Of a stretch of DNA of 28,614 nucleotides, positions 11,401 through 21,600 are shown one piece after another. Source of the stretch: Pelargonium cotyledonis (Eukaryota > Streptophyta > Magnoliopsida > Geraniales > Geraniaceae); the NCBI GenBank assembly GCA_036897625.1, contig JAYMTA010000446.1, positions 1 to 28,614 on the forward strand, read 5' to 3'. The notes beneath the pieces were generated by a model. That model searched no databases. It worked only from the letters and a program-made list of their open reading frames with translations, and was not told where the DNA came from. The first letter of the stretch is position 1, and every line of letters starts with the position of its first letter. The position numbers and the translations under genes are program-made.

Positions 11401-13324
11401 TCATCTCCTGTTTTGTTCTGTTTAGATCCCTTTTCTGTTCAGTTATTTATTTGTGGTCGTCACTCATCATTGACATGTTGAAATCAGAAATATCTTGCTT
11501 TGAAACTTCAATGTTATGTAATAAACTAATATAGTGTTTAGATCCCTTGGGTTATATGATTGTGAGCTAACCTGGCCATTGTTATTTCTACTTGGCTATA
11601 TAGGATGTCCTGGAGGTCCAACATATATTATTCCCCTTTTTTTTGAAGTGAGGAAAAAGAGGGAGGAAACTTGGGTGCAGGTTTTCTTTCTATTGATTTA
11701 TGCATGTTGTAGTAGTTAAGTAGTTTGCAACGTTGCAAGCAATAAACTTGCTCAACACCCAAGTCGGAATGGAGGAGCATGGAAACCTTATTTCCAATCC
11801 ATCCCTTGACCAATATGTAAATTTCACTGGATTTGGTTTTACGCTTCATTTATTTATCAAGTCATGCATAATTGGAGTGACTAAAATATGAATAAGTAGG
11901 CTTGTGATTTTCTATTTATCATGTCATGCATAACTGGAGTGACTAAAAAATGAATAATTAGGCTTGTGATTTTCTGTGCCATGCTTTGATTTGACTTTCC
12001 CAAATTATTTTTTCTTATTATAATTTTATTTTTCTGTGGCAGTTACTGCGAGTGTTTTGCTGCTGGTGTGTACTGCATAGAGCCTTGTTCATGCCAAGAT
12101 TGCTTCAACAAACCGATTCATGAAGATACTGTTCTTGCCACTCGCAAACAGATAGAATCACGGAATCCGTTGGCCTTTGCTCCTAAAGTTATTCGTAGCT
12201 CTGACTCTGTTCCGGAAATTGGGGTAAAAATACAATTCTTACCCTACTCTATTGTAGATTGGTATTGTGAACTGTTCTTTAGTGTCCATATGATTTCACT
12301 TGCAGGATGAATCTAGTAAAACGCCAGCTTCAGCACGGCATAAACGTGGATGCAACTGCAAGAAGTCAAGTTGCCTAAAGAAATACTGCGAATGCTATCA
12401 GGTTTTCCCCCATTCATGTTCTGTCTGCTTGTTGTTCCATACTTTTACATACTGATAATGACGAGTCATGTTTTTTTGTTAGGGTGGTGTCGGATGCTCG
12501 ATCAACTGTCGGTGTGAAGGTTGCAAGAATTCATTTGGTAGAAAGGATGGTGAGTGTAGTCTTAAAGCTTACATGAATAATTAATTTGTATTAGATCATT
12601 GGTGCCAAACCCGTAAATGATCTCTCTTTTTTATCCATTTGTACTTAACTGATGAAATATAGGTGAAGTGATTGATGTTTGCTAATTGTCCCTTGCTTCT
12701 TTTTTTCTTTGGTATGAAGGTTGCACTATATTAGGAACAGAAGGTGAACAAGAAGAAGAAGAATCTGAACTGTTTGATAAGAGCGTGGTAGACAAAGCAT
12801 TGCAGAAAACTGAAATTCAGCATAACGAAGACCATAAGTCAACTTCTGTAGTTCCCATGACTCCATTACAGCTTTACAGGTATTCCTATTGAACTACTGA
12901 TGAATAAACATTTGATAATTGTGTCGAGTCTGACAAATTATTATTCGGTGCCAGACCATTGATTCAGTTGCCATTTTCATCAAAGAGCAAACCGCCAAGA
13001 TGTACATTCCTTGCAATTGGATCCACCTCTGGATCATTTAGCAGCCAAAAATTTGGAAGACCTAGTATTATTCGTTCTCAACCCAAGTTTGAGAAACAAT
13101 CCCAATCTCAAACTCAAACAGGTGTGGAAGATGAAATGCCAGAGATTTTACGAGAAAATAGCTCTCCAAATGGTGGAGTGAAGACGGGCTCTCCCAACAG
13201 CAAGAGGGTCTCCCCTCCTCACTGTAACTTTGGGTCGTCTTCCCCCGGGAGTGGGAGGAGGAGCGGCCGCAAGTTGATACTACAATCAATTCCTTCGTTT
13301 CCTTCGCTCACTCCGCAGCATTAA
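8458..13324 (+). CDS. TSO1/tesmin-like CXC domain protein (CPP family), 790 residues, ten coding exons
   Basis: Exons: 8458-8514, 9197-9357, 9474-10191, 10475-10959, 11088-11165, 12043-12223, 12306-12401, 12483-12549, 12720-12879 and 12955-13324. All phases agree and sum to 791 codons including the stop. The product begins [19 protein letters not shown] followed by [14 protein letters not shown], the conserved N-terminus of the TSO1/SOL group. The family motif [14 protein letters not shown] lies in exon 3 and [12 protein letters not shown] in exon 4. CXC1 (residues 490-522) and CXC2 (576-608) each have nine cysteines in the spacing C-x-C-x4-C-x4-C-x-C-x6-C-x3-C-x-C-x2-C. They are joined by the diagnostic RNPLAFAPK (540-548). 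Tyr501 and Tyr587 sit where, as I recall, animal LIN54 inserts tyrosines into DNA. By family, this is a zinc-binding nuclear DNA-binding protein of the LIN54/DREAM-like class, which in Arabidopsis affects cell division and floral and meristem development. PKKKRRR (about 470-476) is a likely nuclear localisation signal. The C-terminus ends [11 protein letters not shown]1, SOL1 and SOL2 orthology cannot be separated here. Confidence 0.95.
10960..11087 (+). other. GC-AG intron (intron 4 of the CXC gene)
   Basis: The only join that keeps the conserved frame SPKKKRRRLEQ into CXC1 uses the donor AAAAG|GCATGT and the acceptor TTTGCAG|ACG. The nearest GT (in CATGTACA) would put a TAG immediately after the junction. 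GC-AG introns are a known minor class handled by the U2 spliceosome. Retention of this intron would end the protein at a TAA at 10979-10981, after about 480 residues and before both CXC domains. Confidence 0.8.
11166..12042 (+). other. Intron 5 of the CXC gene, 877 bp
   Basis: Donor CT|GTAAGT and acceptor GGCAG|TTACTGC interrupt the codon for Leu500, within CXC1. This is the longest intron of the gene. It holds the 62-bp tandem duplication at 11851-11974. Short open frames inside it (11534-11719 plus, 11628-11849 minus) show nothing recognisable. Confidence 0.85.
11851..11974. repeat. Tandem duplication of 62 bp within intron 5
   Basis: Copy one (11851-11912) and copy two (11913-11974) both start TATTTATCA and end GGCTTGTGATTTTC, with four mismatches in 62 bases. 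The array stops about 70 bases before the splice acceptor, so it changes the distance to the branch-point region very little. Confidence 0.9.
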
Positions 13325-13339
13325 AAATGTGGATTTTCC

Positions 13340-13345
13340 AATAAA
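13340..13345 (+). terminator. Polyadenylation signal AATAAA of the CXC gene
   Basis: A canonical AATAAA lies 16 bases after the stop codon, in a T- and A-rich 3' flank containing TTGTAC and TGTATAAT further on. The real cleavage site may use a later, weaker signal, because plant 3' ends are loosely defined. Confidence 0.4.
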
Positions 13346-13559
13346 GCTGGAATGGAATTTTTCTAAATCTTCAATTATGTGATTATGTGAGTGTTATGTT
13401 TTAATGTCATTTGAGCTTCGCGTTCTTTATGTACTTTGTACAACAATAGAATGTCCAACTACCGTTGTATAATATGATATTCTTATTTTAATGTTCTTAT
13501 CATTTGTTTGTGATTTGTTAGCAAAAATCTTTATACACATAAGTGGAGAAGCATAACTA

Positions 13560-14390
13560 GTTTTCCCACAAGCTCACTTCCTCCCGAAGTCCACTTACTG
13601 CATAGCCCAGCACCCGCGAGCTCACTTCCTCCCATAGTCCATTTACCGTAGCAAATGACTTTACGCGGCAAGTCCCCTTCATGCAGCAAGTGGTTTCCCA
13701 CAGAACCAAGCCGCCGTAACAGAGCCTAACCTTCTGAACGCAAAACAAAGCCACCAATCAACTCCCATGGGTGAAGTGACTTCAAGGCTCTATAAATACA
13801 CTTAGCCCCCTACAAAGCACAAGTTCCCGCAAAAAGTGGAACGAATGGATTGGGGTTGATCCCGTACAGATACAATGCCGCGGCATCCGTCTGCCTCAAC
13901 ACTACAAAGACACCATCTTTGTTCCATAGCCTCTCCGTCAACCCAAAATAGCTTACAACAAGGCCTCTCAAGGCCTCAACCTCATCGAGGTGCTCCCATA
14001 GGACACCACATCTCCCGAACTCTTGTGACGCTGTCCCTTGAGACAAAAGTTTACAAAAGTTCACAAAAGTTTCGTCGAGTGCGTGTCCCTCCATCACGTG
14101 AGAAGCGTACGGAAAGCCCAACCTCCATGCCACACAAGATAGAGATACACACATGGGGAGAAATGTCATCAAAAATGTCTAATGGACTTTTTGGGCTCAA
14201 GGGGCCTAATTAGCTTGAAAGATCAAATGGACCTGTATGGGTCTCACATTCTGAACAACCAAACAAATGCCGACATGTGACATAATGTGGAAAGAGCCTA
14301 TAAATACACAACCTTTTTATAAAAAAGAATATCTCAATTTCATTTCTTACCTTCACTTATCTCTCTAGAAAAACTCTTCAAAGCACCGTT
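13560..14390. other. Composition island, possibly a decayed transposable element
   Basis: This segment is clearly richer in C and G than both flanks. It contains a 48-bp tandem duplication at its left end (AGCTCACTTCCTCCC at 13571 and 13619), a triple AAAAGTT repeat near 14047-14070, and CTATAAATACAC twice (13790 and 14298). After the second box comes a C/T-rich leader-like stretch with TCTCTCTAGAAAAACTC. This looks like the promoter part of a retroelement or of a small gene, but I find no paired long terminal repeats, primer-binding site or element proteins. The origin is therefore unproven. Confidence 0.3.
13571..13656. repeat. Tandem duplication, 48-bp period
   Basis: AGCTCACTTCCTCCC followed by a related TAGTCCA or AAGTCCA and TTTACCGTAGC or CTTACTGCATAGC appears at 13571 and again at 13619. 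The second copy is about ten bases shorter at its end. The copies differ at several positions. Confidence 0.7.
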
Positions 14391-14399
14391 GTTTTCTAC

Positions 14400-14627
14400 A
14401 TGAAACACCACTTCGGGTACTTCATTTCTTGTGTGTGTTGTCTTCACGTAAGACATATAATCGTGAAGACTATACAGCATTGCTTGGAAGGAGGACATGA
14501 GACTTGGCACAAATTAGAAGAATTTGACAAACTGCTAAATACAATTGCTTGCATGGACAAAAAAAACCCACACAGTCACACTCCTAATGTATTTGTTGAC
14601 CAAGTCAAAATAGACACGTCAAATTAA
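14400..14627 (+). CDS. Unassigned 75-codon open frame downstream of a TATA box (doubtful)
   Basis: A TATAAATACACA motif at 14299 is followed by about 90 bases with no ATG, then by this frame. It begins MKHHFGYFISCVCCLHVRHI and ends with a TAA. The arrangement of TATA box, C/T-rich leader and first ATG is promoter-like. The protein has no motif I recognise, no clear signal peptide and unremarkable composition apart from several Cys and His residues. A non-coding transcript or a chance frame in old transposon sequence is at least as likely. Confidence 0.12.
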   Translation: MKHHFGYFISCVCCLHVRHIIVKTIQHCLEGGHETWHKLEEFDKLLNTIACMDKKNPHSHTPNVFVDQVKIDTSN

Positions 14628-15570
14628 GTTAAAAAAATAAATTAAACAAAGGCCACCTTAATTGAATTGAAGCTGGAAGTAAGGTAAGTGTATGTAATCA
14701 TGGGTGTCACTTGGGCAATCATGCATGCTATATGATCAGACCCAGAATTGGCCATGTGAATAATAAATAAATAGTACTACCAATGCAATGTAAAGATGTA
14801 TTTTTCATTATATAATAAATATGTACATATGCAATTGGTTATCTTCTTTTCCATGTGCATGTCATTTATTGAATTGGTACTACATTTCTCTTGTTTCTTA
14901 TCACAATTATTGGTATCATACATATTTTGAAAATTCATAGATTTCATTTTTCATGAATTTCTTAGAAGCTGTTTCCACTTTTGTTTTAATCTCGAAATAA
15001 AAGATCAAGATGTCCCGCTCTTGACATCGAGAAGCTTCTATTTATTTTATATCTCTAATAAGTTGTTGTTCGTATTTCTTTAAAATAGATTCATACTCTT
15101 ATTTAAAAGAGGCTCAATAATCATATATCTTAATCTTGAACAAAAAAATGAAAATATTATCATATCCATAAGATATATGACCCCTAGATATATACTCCCA
15201 AACTCAATTTGTTCACGCTTACAAAAGAGATCCTATAAAAATCAGGTCCGCTTTCATTCTTCCCATCAAGATAAGAGGTATAAGGAGATCGAAACCCATG
15301 ATCATGGGTTTGCACACGGAGAGAGAACTAATATCCATAATCAAGGTTTTATTGCAAAACCTATAAAACTCTCGACATTATCTTGTCCCTTACTTTTGTT
15401 TGAAGGAAGAGCTTTATATCACTCTTGACATTGAGAAGATTCTTTTTGATTTTTCTTGTTAAATTCTCTTTTAATGATCGGTGTTGAGCCTCCAGCTTCA
15501 ACATCCATGACCAACATTCTATTTTTAAACAAATTACAAACAACTTCTCAAACATGACCAAAAAGGCATA

Positions 15571-15824
15571 CTTCCTCCGTCCCAAAATGAATGTTTTGTT
15601 TTCATTTTTTGCGAAAATTAAGAATTATTAGATAAGTTAGTGTGTTTCCAATATTACCCTCACTTTTTCACGTACATCTCATGTGCAGATCTGCCAATGT
15701 GCATAAATGATAAAGGTAATATCAGAAAAACAATAATATAATAACCTAAAAATAGAAACATAACACTGATTTTAGGACAAACAATTTTTAGTCAAACAGA
15801 ACACTCATTTTGAGATGGAGGGAG
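15571..15824. mobile_element. Stowaway-like MITE (Tc1/mariner type), 254 bp
   Basis: The left end reads TA|CTTCCTCCGTCCCAAAATGA. The right end, on the opposite strand, reads TA|CTCCCTCCATCTCAAAATGA, so the ends are inverted repeats with the classic CTCCCTCCGTCC core of plant Stowaway elements. TA dinucleotides flank both ends (15569-15570 and 15825-15826), as expected for mariner-type insertion. The interior has no coding capacity. The termini share about 20 bases with few differences, then drift apart. Confidence 0.85.
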
Positions 15825-17460
15825 TACAATTTAGTATATTTATTTGACCTTAAATACAAAAGACTCTATCAATGATATATTTATATTAATTTAACTTCAT
15901 TTCCGTAAATAAAACACGTGGACGAAACCAACTATTTTTTTATTTGTGTGGACGGAACAAGAACAACAATATTACAAAACCAAGTAGACTAATAGTGTGA
16001 CTTATTGATGACACTTCTAGAACATAATAATGGTTATGTATTAAACAAAAGTCAAGTCATAATATGAAATGAAGTAAAAACCTAAGCACTTTAGATTTAG
16101 GTAGAACTGAAATAGTTGGAAAATTGAAGGTTTTGGAGCCATACAATTTTTTTTGTAGAGTGTCCAAATTGGCCTACTTTATAAAGGCTATTTAAATGCA
16201 ACAAAGTGGTTTCTAATTTCAACAAAATACCAAACCGTACCATTAGAATCTAAATCTTCTTGAAAGATCAGCCCACCAATTATTTAACATTTTGTGATTT
16301 CATTGCACTCAATGAGGGTCATACAACCACATGCAAACTTCTGAAATTCAATATTTATTAAGTTGCATTTCTTTTCTTTGCTATTTGCTATTTTATAACA
16401 TTAATTTATTAATTGGCCTTAATTTGTTGGGCTTTTGGGAACTATACATGGTTGATATAATGATCACAACACTAAAAGATATTACAAAGGATTTGATTAT
16501 AATTCATGTGCTAATCCTTGCAAAACAAATAAAATAAAGAGATATCATGAGGTATGATTCAAAGTAATTAGTAAATTATAAGACGTTGGTCTGTCAAATT
16601 AGTTTACTCTCTTTTCTACTTAATTCACATCTTACGATCAATTTTTAGTGTTTTTTTTCTTATAAAATTGCGATAGGCCCGCTTAACAATTTAGTATGTG
16701 AGAAATAGTTTCATTTGTAACATGATGTAGTTATTAAAAATTATACCACATACACTATTGTTAACAAAGTATTTTTTTTTCATTTCAATTTTGCAAAGTT
16801 TATCAATTTATGCATAAATTTAAGTGTAGAACTAGATTTGGTGTCACCATTTATTACACAACTAACTCATCAAAAATTACATCAACAACAACAACAACTT
16901 CTAATTATGTTTTGGTTTGTTTTCTGCTCAGATTTACATGAGAGATCTATTTTTTTAATCAATCTAAATTCTTATAAGATTTATGATATCACAAATAAAA
17001 ATGGGGAATTTGTATGAACAATGAAGATAATTTTCACTCAACGTACACATTTTCTCAAAGCAATAATAGAATTTTAAAAGGCAATTAATTAAATAATTAG
17101 CACCAGTAAACAGTTTAATTTTCTTAAGATTCAGAATCAGAATCAGCAGCAAAATCACATGTCCAAGAAAGACCAACATAATTGATGTCTCAACCAAGGG
17201 TAAGTTTGTCATTTAATCACACAACCCAAAAAATAAAAAGACAGCACAGGATTATAAGAAAACGACCATTTCTCTTAAGATTTTGAATCCCAAATCTCTA
17301 AAATTAATTTATTACTGTTTAATCCTTTGTTTTCAAATTACAATTATTTACAAAGTTTCCTTTTTTATGATTCCATTGAAAAATTAAAACTAAAAGATTA
17401 TCACATTTCAACTCCATTTTTATTTGCTCTCTCCTCCTTTCCCCAGCAATAGTATCTCAC

Positions 17461-18682
17461 AGTGAACACTGAACAGTACACAATCTCAAAACTATAATGC
17501 AAATAGAGCGCATAATAGAAAGAAGCTGAGACTGAAAGAGAGAGAAAATGTGTAGGGTTAGAGAGAGAAAATGGGGTGAGTGGAAGCCACAGCAGCAGCT
17601 GGAGTTTCAGTGTCACAGCTGCTGAATCAGAAACCCATTGCTCTCTAGATTTTCATTCATTTGGTATGTTCTTGATCTGCTCCTTAATGGGTTATCACTT
17701 TCTGCAATTTTTATTCAGACCCATCTGTTCAAGATCTTGCCTTCCAGTTTTTTTTTTTTCATATCTGAATGGTTGTTTTGGTTACTTATCAGAACCATTG
17801 CTGTTGTTTTGGCGGACTTTTTCTCATTAGTGGTATTTTGTTTTGCAGTTTTTGTTCAAAATTTATGCCATATTTTGTGTTTTTGGTGTTCTTCTAAATG
17901 AGGGATTTTCTTCCTTTATCTGATGATACTCTGTATGGTTTTTCATTCTTTTGCTGAGTTTTTGGATTTTACGGTTCACCAGGAATCAATATTTGCTTAT
18001 TGGAAGAGGCCCATTTGCTTAAAAATCAAACTTGTTTAATCTTGAAAATAGCTGAATAGCTGTTCAATCTCTTGATCATGAGTTTATTCATATTCAACGC
18101 TGTTTCAGATTTTTGTTCATGTTAATATGTTCATTTTCTGAATGATGTGGGATATGATTTTTTGGGTTTTTGGCTCATATCCTTACCTGATTCACTATGT
18201 TGTTGGCCTGAGGATACCCTTCCAGCTAAATATCATTTTGCCTCATATCTTATTGTTTTGTAGTTTTGAAGATCTGATTTTTACTTCTTTTCTCTTTTAT
18301 CAGCGAGTCTCTGAGTCGATTATTGAAGGCTAACGAATCAAGGAGCTACATTTTCTGCAAAATCATTGTAACTGATTCAATTGAGCAGCTGCTTTTCATT
18401 TAAATATGGACTTGTGATCTTCTCATCCTATTGTCAAAACATGCTCGTTTGATGAACTTTTTCATGAATTTTTCTAGCATTGATTTATCAGGATGCTCTT
18501 GGTGTGCAGGTTCCACGAATTGGAGATCTAGAACTCTTACCCTCTCTAGATTATAATTTGGTGGGAAAATCTATTAAAAAGCTATTCTGGCCTGGATTCA
18601 TCACCTGGGATTTTATTACTGGTGCAAGGACCAGAGTCTTGCAAAGCCAAAACCAGTTGTGCTGTTTCTCGTTGCTGGATTT
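17461..18682 (+). promoter_or_regulatory. Probable spliced 5' leader of the NET1 gene
   Basis: A GA-rich, leader-like stretch (about 17461-17663) ends at a plausible donor ATTTG|GTATGT. An intron-like T-rich stretch follows to a plausible acceptor GTGCAG at 18504-18509. The second leader exon (18510-18682) contains no ATG before the start codon at 18683. The first leader exon, if transcribed from upstream of 17490, would carry very short upstream frames at about 17496, 17548 and 17571. An alternative acceptor at 18484-18491 would add an upstream ATG at 18493. Exon limits are inferred, and the transcription start is not visible. Confidence 0.4.
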
Positions 18683-21600
18683 ATGGCAACCCTATTACAT
18701 TCTGAGTCGAGGCGCTTGTATTCTTGGTGGGGGGACAGCCACATCAGCCCAAAGAATTCAAAATGGCTTCAGGAAAATCTTACAGGTGCTGATCTCTTCC
18801 TAAGTTATTTAGTTGACCATTAATGTTTGCTGCAAATATTTTTGTCTTATGAATTGTGTTCTATATTAGTATATGCTTCCACTACATACCATGTCCATTT
18901 TTTAATTTTTTATGCACAGGTGCTAGGATTGGTAGGATGTCTTTGCCTCAAGAGTAACACCTAATTATTAATACAAATCTAAAAGCCATAGTTGAGGGAG
19001 AAAGGAAACGAGAGAAAAAGGGGAATATTTGTTTTCATGCTATGTACCACCTTATTAGCTTACTATGAATTGTTTGATAAAATCAATTAATATGAAATTC
19101 TGGCTGCTTCTGAATAGAAGTAGGATGGACATTTCTAAAAGTAAGGAAATTTTGAAATGAAACATTATTTTCCGTTCTATTTTTAAGTTTGAACTAAAGT
19201 TTCGATTTCATGTTGATCTTTGGGTTTATATGTTTGTGTATATTGAAATTCAAGAACTTTATAGTTTCAAGAGTGAAGACACCTTTAATAACTTGAATGT
19301 TTCACCATACAATAATGTTAAATGTTGTTCAAGGAATATAGGGAAACAGTATTAATGAAAGTTGAGACTTTTTCGTACAGGCTTGAGAATCCTTGCAGGA
19401 TTTTCTTCTTAATTTCTTAGAGCGGAGCAACGATTATCATTTCTTCTTTTCTTTTAAATTGCAAAAGAGCATTCTTGATGGTGGTTCCTTTCTGAATACC
19501 ACATATGGAACTGTTCCTTTTATCTCAAATTTAGATTCTTTTAGCATATCTTTTTTTGGAGAGTATCCTTTAAAATCAAATTTTGCATTGTATGCATAGA
19601 TCTCTAGATCTTTTTCTTACCTTGTTTCAACCCATTCCAAAGCTCAGTGCAATCTGGTCTCATCCTATTATTATTTTTTGGCCAGAAGGTACTTTGAAGC
19701 ATCATCCTATATCAAACCTATTACTTTTGTGAAATTTGGATTACAATGTTTTTACTATGATGGTCAATATAAGCCGTTGATCATTGCTATCCTAGTTAGA
19801 TATCAGCTAATGAACCATTCACGAAGGTATCATAGTTGGTATTACTCACGATGTTTTTAATTTTGGTACTGATGCGTGCCTTATTTAATGCATTGGTTTT
19901 GTTCCGTTATATCCAACTCAGTAGAAATGAAATTTGTGTGGACCTTATAAAGTTCTAATGAATAATGATGATAAATAGACAACACCGTGATAAGTCCCAA
20001 ACAAAGTTTTGGTCAAATACATGAACCCTTTAGCGAAACCGATTCAAATATGCTACTCGAACTCATCTCCTCCATCCTATCTAATGCAATCTCCTCCATT
20101 AAAGCGTGGTTTTTCATGATTTTCTGATTACTTATTTCTGTGTTAACTTAGGCACACCCCCACTTATTTTAGCTTCTCCTAAATGAATGTTCTTACCTTT
20201 CCTCATGGGGTCATTAGTCTCCCTATGCTCTACATTCCCAGACCACCGTGGGCGATATTCTCTCATCTTATTTCCAGTTGTGCCACCAATGCATTCTCAT
20301 CTATGTGACCCATCTAAAATGTAAGCCCAATGTGCTGAGCTACACAATAGGGGGTAGCGCTCCCCTTTTCCCATTACCCTCCCCACCCAACCCAATGAGA
20401 TTTGAATCCACGACCTTTCATATAAAAGTGCATGTCTTGAACCATTCGGTTGTCACCTAGGGGACAAGGTGATTTCTTTCCACCTCACCTCTCCTAACTT
20501 TGTACCTTCTGTATGTCCACCAGTATGAATTATTTTAGAGTTCTGGTTGGTTGTCCACTCTGGTTGTTTCTCTTTCGATTTCCATCCTTTGATCTCTAGT
20601 TAAAAGAAAATGTATCTATCTGAAGCCCGAAAAGATTGTGGTACTGGACTATCCAATCAACCAAATAGTTAAAATACTTTTTGCTATCCCACTTGACCTT
20701 TCTGGGTAAAATAATTATGAGATTACCTGACTCTATGGAACCTCTTACCTTTCAAGTTGTTGTGCCTGGATGCTTACTATTTCCTTCCTCCATGTCACAG
20801 AGAATACCAGTTTTTTATTTTTATATATATTTTTTATATATCTATCTTCTCCATTCCTGATATATGTCCATGATGGCAAGAACAAAAGGAAGATTTTCTT
20901 TGGGGGCTTTCGATGATGCAGAGCTTTCAATGCGTTGTTTTAAGTCTATTTTATTCAAGTTTCTAAATTATTTATGCTGTGTATATAGATTTTCTGGACA
21001 GTTTTGGTTGTCGTATGTTATTCTTATGGGGGATTTTCTTGAACATTACTAGTGAACGTGGAGGCAAGACTGTACTTGACCTTATCATCCTTACCTTAAA
21101 ATATTCATTTTGTCCCTCAAAAGAGAGGAAGTAGTTGTGGAACAAGTAACTATAAGTTTTTCTCAGTGAAGACAGTCAATATAGAACAAAGAGTGTCTTG
21201 ACTAGAAAAGTTAACATCAATTTTGATGAGAAAAATGGGCTTCAATCTATCTCTTTTTTCTTTTCTTTTTAATACAATCAAGTGTTTTCTTTGATATTGT
21301 TATTGTATGACAACCAAGCATTTCTATCATAAGTAACGTAAATTACTCATGTCAACATGCTTGTAAACATTCATCTTTTTACATGTACCTATCTTCAGCT
21401 GACCCTACATTTGCTTAAAACAGATATGGATTCAAAAGTCAAAGCCATGATCAAGCTCATCGAGGAAGACGCAGATTCTTTTGCAAGGAGAGCTGAAATG
21501 TACTACAAAAAACGTCCAGAACTTATGAAACTGGTTGAGGAGTTCTACCGAGCTTATCGTGCACTAGCAGAGAGGTATAACCATGCAACTGTGGAGCTAC

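Larger units (their letters stand above)
13346..17460. other. Intergenic region between the CXC and NET1 genes
   Basis: About 4.1 kb without a gene I can support. It contains a composition island at about 13560-14390, the Stowaway-like MITE, and otherwise AT-rich sequence. A 22-base direct repeat with two mismatches (CTCTTGACATCGAGAAG... at 15018-15039 and again at 15422-15443) lies 404 bases apart, with no further similarity that I can see. Short open frames here (15177-15428, 16331-16537, 16964-17212 minus and others) show no domains. Confidence 0.55.

Noticed and set aside
13790-14310. A pair of long terminal repeats marked by the two CTATAAATACAC boxes
   Set aside because: Apart from the boxes themselves the surrounding sequences do not align, and no primer-binding site or polypurine tract could be placed between them.
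18480-18803. 107-codon frame as a separate protein
   Set aside because: It runs in another frame across the NET1 leader and first coding exon, lacks an ATG start, and the overlapping NAB-domain frame is clearly the real one.
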